DNA of 64,000 bases from Kondoa malvinella. Its lineage: Eukaryota; Basidiomycota; Agaricostilbomycetes; Agaricostilbales; Kondoaceae. The notes beneath the pieces were generated by a model, which was not told the origin of the DNA, made no database searches, and saw only the letters and a program-made list of their open reading frames with translations. Numbering within the stretch: position 1 is the stretch's first letter; every line of letters starts with the position of its first letter. Of the stretch, positions 59,001 through 64,000 are shown one piece after another. The translations under genes and the position numbers were made by a program. The stretch is from positions 2,761,783 to 2,825,782 of the forward strand of contig BCIM01000001.1 in NCBI GenBank assembly GCA_039545315.1. Direction: 5' to 3'.

Positions 59001-61633
59001 TGTTGCATAATCCATTGCATCTGACCGACAATGTTGCACAGTTGGAAGTCATCTGTGAAGCCTCTGAATTCGAACAGATATCCTTAAGAGCGAGCGAGAA
59101 ACAGGTATACCAAATTCGTCATTTCGTGACTCGATGAACTCATTCCGGCTTCAAAGATTTACACAGCGGCTGCGAAACGATCAGAAATACGTTACGCAGT
59201 GTCGAAAGTGACCACTGCGGCTCAAAAGGTAGTCTCAATTGATGACACAGGGGACACGTCGCTCATGTATCTTCAGATTTTGATCTTGATTCAGCTTGTG
59301 CTCGGAGCTGTCCCTATGGGAGACCTCGTGAAAGATTCTTCTTCAGATGCGCCTGCTCCTAGCGGCCAAGCCCTGCTGGTATGGAAAGATCTCAGTCGCC
59401 TGGTCCGCTGTCAGTGAAATTGTCCGCCCCCTGTACATGCTTGCTGAGAGTAGTATGCAGGCGTTATCGATTTAGCTTGCGACCGTGAGGATGGTGGAAC
59501 TACAAAGCAGAGTCTGGAGCTCCTGCGCTCTGTCTACGGTAAAGCTTGGGACACTGGGCCGAATGTCATGAGGCAGCTGAGCGGTATTGGTGAAAAGAGC
59601 GTGAGCGTAAGTTCCTTCTACCCGAACTTTCTCATCAGTCCTGCTAGATCAAATGCTTGCAAGACAAAGGTGTAGTTTCCATCTCTGATGTCGCAACCTC
59701 GTAAGGTGGCAATGCTCTTGTTGATCTATTACTGAGCCTTCTGCTGCAGCGCCCCCGGCCGACTGGAATTGGTACAATTTCACGATAAGGCGCTTGTACA
59801 AGGAGCTGACGATGGATTCACAGATCTTGAATCGCAATGCACCTTTTGGGACCAAGCTTAGAAATCAAGCATGCGCTTTTCCCCAATTTCTTGTGCAGCT
59901 AGAGATAGAAGACGAGAGTCCCGGAGAAAATGGCGTTGCGATCAACATCAAATGTACAGTGGGCCTCAAGCAGGGTAGGATTCGCTCTCCACTCGCACAT
60001 CGATCTGAATGTGCAATAGACCCACGTCCTGCGTTCAAAGCCAAAGCAGCTTGTACTGTTCTCTTGCTCACATCTGATAATGTCTGGCTGGCTTTTCGAA
60101 GAATGCGGTGTGTATCACACCTCAACCCTGTCACTGTAACACTGACATCCTAATAGCATGGATAAGATCCTCGAATCAGAAAAGACATTCTCTTTGAAAG
60201 CTTTACTCATCAGACCTTCTCAAAAAGTCGTCGCTTATGTTGCGTGCGAGAATATTGGTGAGTTTTGTTAGCGATGTGTCGCAACAGATCTCACCTATGA
60301 ACAGCCGGAGTGGAAGTCAGGGTCGTCGCCCAGCCTCAGACTGATCGAGCATTGTATCCTGTCGTGCGGTCTGCTGCTGCTGCTGTTGATTCCACGCCTC
60401 CCGCCCAATCGCTCTCCAAAGCAGTAGTCGTAAGAAGCGTCAGTCAGAAGATTCAACCGACGCAGGCAGAGAAGCCGCAGCCAGCACTTCCGAAAGAGCC
60501 TGCCAAGTCAAAAAAGACTCATAGTGCTACCATGTCCCTTACTGAGCAGAGACCGCCTCAAATGTTGCCGAACGGAAATTACAAATGTGGTAAGTTGACA
60601 ATCAGGCTGCGAGTCATTTTGCTGATGTTGTTCGACAAAGGTCATCCTTGCAAAGATCGCGCCGCATGCAGACATCTCTGTTGTAAAGAAGGTACAAGAA
60701 AACCTCCAGGCCCGAAGAAACAGAGGAAAGCACCCAAGAATGCACGCGAGCTTGTTGAGCCAGAAGAAATTGACGAATTAGAAGATGGCGATGACAACGA
60801 AGCAGATATAATCAGTATGTCAGCGATCTGATTGTTACCTCTATTCTGATGTGAGTCTAGCTTTGTCAACAGTCAAACCGCCGACGACAGTCAAATCCAG
60901 CGCATTTACAAAAGCTAACGTCAAAGAGTCCCAGCTGGATCGTATTCTGGCCGAATTAGATGATGCCGATGAGACGATGGAAGAAGACCCAGCTGAGTCA
61001 CAAACAAGACCCAAACGCTTCAAAGCGAAATCCATCCCTCGAGCAGCCCCTACTTTGGATGATTTTCTGCCAGACGTTAATGATCTTCCCCCTATCGCAG
61101 CAGTTGAAAACTCTCGCAACGACCAAAGCCAGATTGTTCAAGCCCAGCTTGGTTCCGAAGAGGATGATTTGAACTTTGATCTGCCGTCGGAGGATGCGTT
61201 CGCTTTCGCGGAAGACATGACTCGTCCAGACAAAGAGGTAGATTCTGCTACACTGGACAGCTCTCCTTTGCGAGCATACTCTCCAGTCAAGCAGAAGAAG
61301 CGACTCTTGAGCCTATCGCCTGCGCCGCGCAAACCGGGATCAAAGAAAGCAAGAATAGTAATTTCCTCAGATTCTCACGGCGAGCCTCTTGTCGGTTACT
61401 CTCCTCCCACCCAGTCTCGAGTCGAAGATATTCCAGATGCAATGCAGCTGGATGTCCAGCCAAATCAGCCTGTCGTAATCTCAGAACCTGCCTTGTTTCA
61501 GCCTGAATCATCACAGACTGCTGCCGAGGAGGTCGTGACTGATAACGGTGCAGTAGAAGAGGAGGATGAAGGAGAAGACGTGCAGGACTTCCTTACGTGG
61601 CTCGAGAACAATGTGCAAATTGTGGATGGGTGA
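56096..61633 (+). CDS. HFM1: Meiotic DNA helicase Hfm1/Mer3
   Basis: Mer3/Hfm1 is the ZMM-group 3'-5' Ski2-like helicase that promotes crossovers in meiosis. A Gln/Pro-rich N-terminal extension of about 300 residues precedes the core. Motif I is SSPTGSGKTTLFELAM, then VYMAPTKALCSERVKDW, motif II (VCIDEIHGLNDGARG), FIAASATVPNANDVATWIG, AVAFHHAGLSQEDRKAVEEG, STSTLAVGVNLPAFLVII and motif VI (QMMGRAGRPQFDTEG). A winged-helix and Sec63-like region follow (LNSEISLKTITSIESAVSW; VTTAAQKVVS; QLSGIGEKSVS). Near the C-terminus a cysteine cluster (KCGHPCKDRAACRHLCC) matches the Hfm1-type zinc-binding site. An acidic tail ends WLENNVQIVDG (TGA 61631-61633). More than fifteen introns. Confidence 0.9.
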
Positions 61634-61657
61634 ATGCAGATGCAATGCGAAAGTGCT

Positions 61658-63361
61658 TCATGATATGCTCTCTATTGACTCTTGCGACTTTGACGGGGGC
61701 GTGAAGATCCGCAGCGCATTCCTGAACTCGTCTTGCCAGATGATGCCTGATCCCGGTCTCACTAATCGCCAGCCTTGTTCCTCTCTTCGCCATCGTTTCT
61801 CTTTCCGTAGTCTTTCCTCCATTAGCTTGTCTTCCGGTAGCGGAGGTTTTGTATCTCGCTCATGCTTCGTCAACTCCCGTTCGCCGGAAGCCAACGCCCG
61901 AGCAGTCGTTATCCGCTCTGCCAATTCTTTATAGTACAAATGCCGGTGTTGTGCTATCCTCTGAGGCCATTTACGTATTGTCTGTCAGACAAGAGGTATC
62001 CATCAGCACTCGAAAGCACAAACAAACAGCGCTGCTGACCTTGTCCAGATATTTATCATACTCGACACCCATATCCAGGTCTTTGCTTCCAGTCTTTGGC
62101 GTAATCCATTCATCCCTCTCTACATTCAACAATTTCCTCGTCCCTCTATCAACCCATTCGCGTTTCATTTCCTCCGACTTGAACAAAGCATGCGAAGCAG
62201 CAGGTGGATCTATTTCTCTCGTTTGTGCTTGAATAAGGGAAAGAGCTAGTTCACCGCCTTCTCTTACGCGAGTGTGTTCGCCAAAAAGGGTTTGGTAGAG
62301 TTTCTGAGGCCACCAGATCATGCTTCCTAGTGGATGTGTGTAGGGTACGAGCAGTAAAGGCGCGAGTGGTGGAAGTGTATGCGCAGGAGGAAGGACGTTG
62401 GCTGACATGGGCGCTGTTGAAGGTGAGGAAGAGATGGGTATGTCAGGTGCAGAAGGTGAGGAAAGGTCTCGTAAGCGGAAAATATCTTGTTCGTCTGATT
62501 CGAATAAACCAGATAGAGCGCGATCTTCTTCTTCTTCTAGATCACCGTTTGCTATCCGTAGTTCTCGATCGAGGTCCAATGGATCAAGATAGCCTTTCTT
62601 TAACGCCCAGAGGTATTCTTTCAGCGCTTGTCTGCCTATCAAGACCGTCCCTCCTTGAGGTTCATTCTTCTCATTCATGATTCGCGTGTAATCTGGTTGG
62701 CCTGGTATTGGTTCTGGATCAGGTAGCTGTTCTTTCTGTCTTGCAAGCGCTTCGAAACGTCGAGCTTTGAAACGGGCTATAAGGATTCGACCTGCACTTC
62801 CAGGTATCGCTCCATTGGTGATTGCGTAGTCTACGCCGCCAGCTACTAATATCGGCTGGAATCACATAATCAGCTTCCAGCCCAGCTATAGAGAGTTGAA
62901 ATATACCTTGATGTATTTCTTGAACCAATTCAGCCCGCGCTCCGTCTCGCTATCATCTGGAATGCTGCATGAAACAACCTCGACTTTCCTCGCTACTTCT
63001 TCCGCTTCCATCGGTACTTGACTTAGAGCTTGCACTTTATCGCGATACTCTTTCCTGATATCCCGAGCCAGCTTCTTGTCGTAAAGATAGCCTGCTGCTA
63101 CTGGACCTGCCACCAGCGCAAAGACCAACGAACGTCGACCAGGTCTAAAAGAGAGGATTTCGGCTGTCGTCTCCCTGTCCATCCATGAGTCCACAATCTT
63201 GACATAGTAACAACATGAACATACAACCCAAAGAATTGAAACCACCATCTGTTGTGATACTTTGAAGCAGGTGCTCTAGGCGGTATCACTTTCTTGGGCA
63301 GAGTGTTTTCCGCAGCTGGCGTTGCAACTGCTTTTGAAGTCCCAGCTTCCTTGTCTGCCAT
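61658..63361 (-). CDS. TIM54: Mitochondrial inner-membrane translocase subunit Tim54
   Basis: Tim54 is a scaffold of the TIM22 complex that inserts carrier proteins into the mitochondrial inner membrane. The N-terminus reads MADKEAGTSKAVATPAAENT, then RAPASKYHNRWWFQFFG. Membrane segment SLVFALVAGPVAAGYLY is followed by DKKLARDIRKEYRDKVQAL, RKVEVVSCSIPDDSETERG, LNWFKKYIKPILVAGGVDY and AITNGAIPGSAGRIL. The C-terminal intermembrane-space part includes PLLLVPYTHPLGSMIWWP, VEYDKYLDKVSS, MYYKELAERITTARALASGE and IIWQDEFRNALRIFTPPSK. Around five introns. Start ATG 63361; stop TGA 61660-61658. Its stop lies 24 nt from the HFM1 stop on the other strand, so the two mRNAs must overlap at their 3' ends. 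Confidence 0.88.
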
Positions 63362-63605
63362 CACTAGAAGATGGTATATCCCGCTCTAGGCTGGTATAAT
63401 GATTACAGGTATGTCCGCGGCTGTTGAAACAAGGCTCCAAAGAATTTGGCTCTCATTCAACACTTAAATCTTAAGTGGCACGTGAGCATAAAAGATTAAG
63501 GTCGTTCCCCTCGTCGGACTCCTCGAGGCGACTTGGACAGAGATCCACACTTTGGATAAGGCTCAAACACTCTATAACAGCTAGGGCCTACATCAAACAG
63601 CCAGT

Positions 63606-64000
63606 ATGAGCTCGTAAGTTGTTCAGATCTGTCACATGGCCTTCAACCTGGTTATCTCCCCTTCACATCTCTGTCGGCTGTGTCCTTGCACTCTGCTTGT
63701 TCAGCGACAATGCGGTCTCCTTCGTCTATCTCGTCCGACAGATACAAGGACCGTATACTGAAACGTCGTCCGTGTAGCCCGAAACGCCGTATCGAGACGG
63801 ACATGATGAAGATGCTCATGTCAGACTATGAAGTCAACCTGGTCAATGACAATATGCAAGAATTCTACGTTCGCTTTCATGGTCCGGCAGAGACGCCCTT
63901 CAGTGGCGGGATATGGAAGGTCCACGTCGAGTTACCTGGTTCGTGTCCCGGCCCTGTTCCTCGTCGCTATCAATCTGATTTGAATATACGATGCCATACA
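63606..64000 (+). CDS. UBC8: Ubiquitin-conjugating enzyme Ubc8/UBE2H (5' part)
   Basis: The gene runs off the window. Exon 2 (63778-63938) encodes [39 protein letters not shown] and [14 protein letters not shown], matching the N-terminal part of Ubc8/UBE2H E2 enzymes. In yeast these ubiquitylate fructose-1,6-bisphosphatase in glucose-induced degradation. The active-site Cys lies beyond the window. The start is probably an 8-nt first exon (63606-63613, ATGAGCTC) joined over a 164-nt intron to give [11 protein letters not shown], as in the family. An alternative ATG near 63711 (MRSPSSIS) with a 45-nt intron would also keep frame. The next intron begins GTTCGT at 63939. Confidence 0.8.

Overview
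The window is nuclear DNA from a fungus, most likely a basidiomycete. Nearly every gene is cut by many short introns (about 45-65 nt, GT-AG, with CTNAC/CTGAC-like branch sites close to the acceptor). Genes are packed on both strands with a few hundred bases or less between them. The identifiable set is eukaryotic and fungal: RP-L15, Sec3, Gpi16, Gup1, Tim54, Rdh54/Rad54B, Hfm1/Mer3, His3, Ubc8 and Pns1. I cannot name the genus. No tRNA, rRNA, CRISPR array or intact transposon was found.

Layout. 1-3.1 kb: end of a fungal-specific transcription factor, a probably decayed 2-oxoglutarate oxygenase and an unknown nuclear-type gene. 3.4-8.4 kb: Pns1 choline-transporter-like protein, an Atg43/DUF1770-type protein and two small unknowns. 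9-13.6 kb: a fucosyltransferase-like type II membrane protein, a small unknown, an Rdx/SelW-family protein and a secreted M43 metalloprotease. 13.8-19.5 kb: poorly characterised genes including a coiled-coil protein and a Tic20-like membrane protein. 19.8-25.9 kb: RPL15, a large disordered nuclear-type protein, two small proteins (one secretory) and a GNAT acetyltransferase. 26-32 kb: SEC3 and GPI16. 32.8-39.1 kb: FtsJ-type methyltransferase, GUP1 (MBOAT) and an amino-acid/choline-type permease. 39.6-49.5 kb: MYND protein, DENND6-like protein, RDH54 and a RING protein. 49.7-53 kb: a tandem pair of unknown paralogues and HIS3. 53.2-64 kb: Gfo/Idh/MocA oxidoreductase, meiotic helicase HFM1/MER3, TIM54 and the start of UBC8.

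The genes do not form one pathway. Loose themes are membrane trafficking and the secretory pathway (Sec3, DENND6, Gpi16, Gup1), mitochondria (Tim54, Atg43-like) and recombination (Rdh54, Hfm1). I saw no new defence or biosynthetic system. The most unusual content is in gene structure: a 5-nt internal microexon in PNS1, an 8-nt microexon flanked by a GC-AG intron in the Rdx gene, a GC-AG intron in RPL15, very short terminal coding exons and repeated use of AAG 3' splice sites. Exon joins were inferred by reading frames by eye and by fit to remembered families, so individual junctions are predictions. Gene spans run from start codon to stop codon and include introns.
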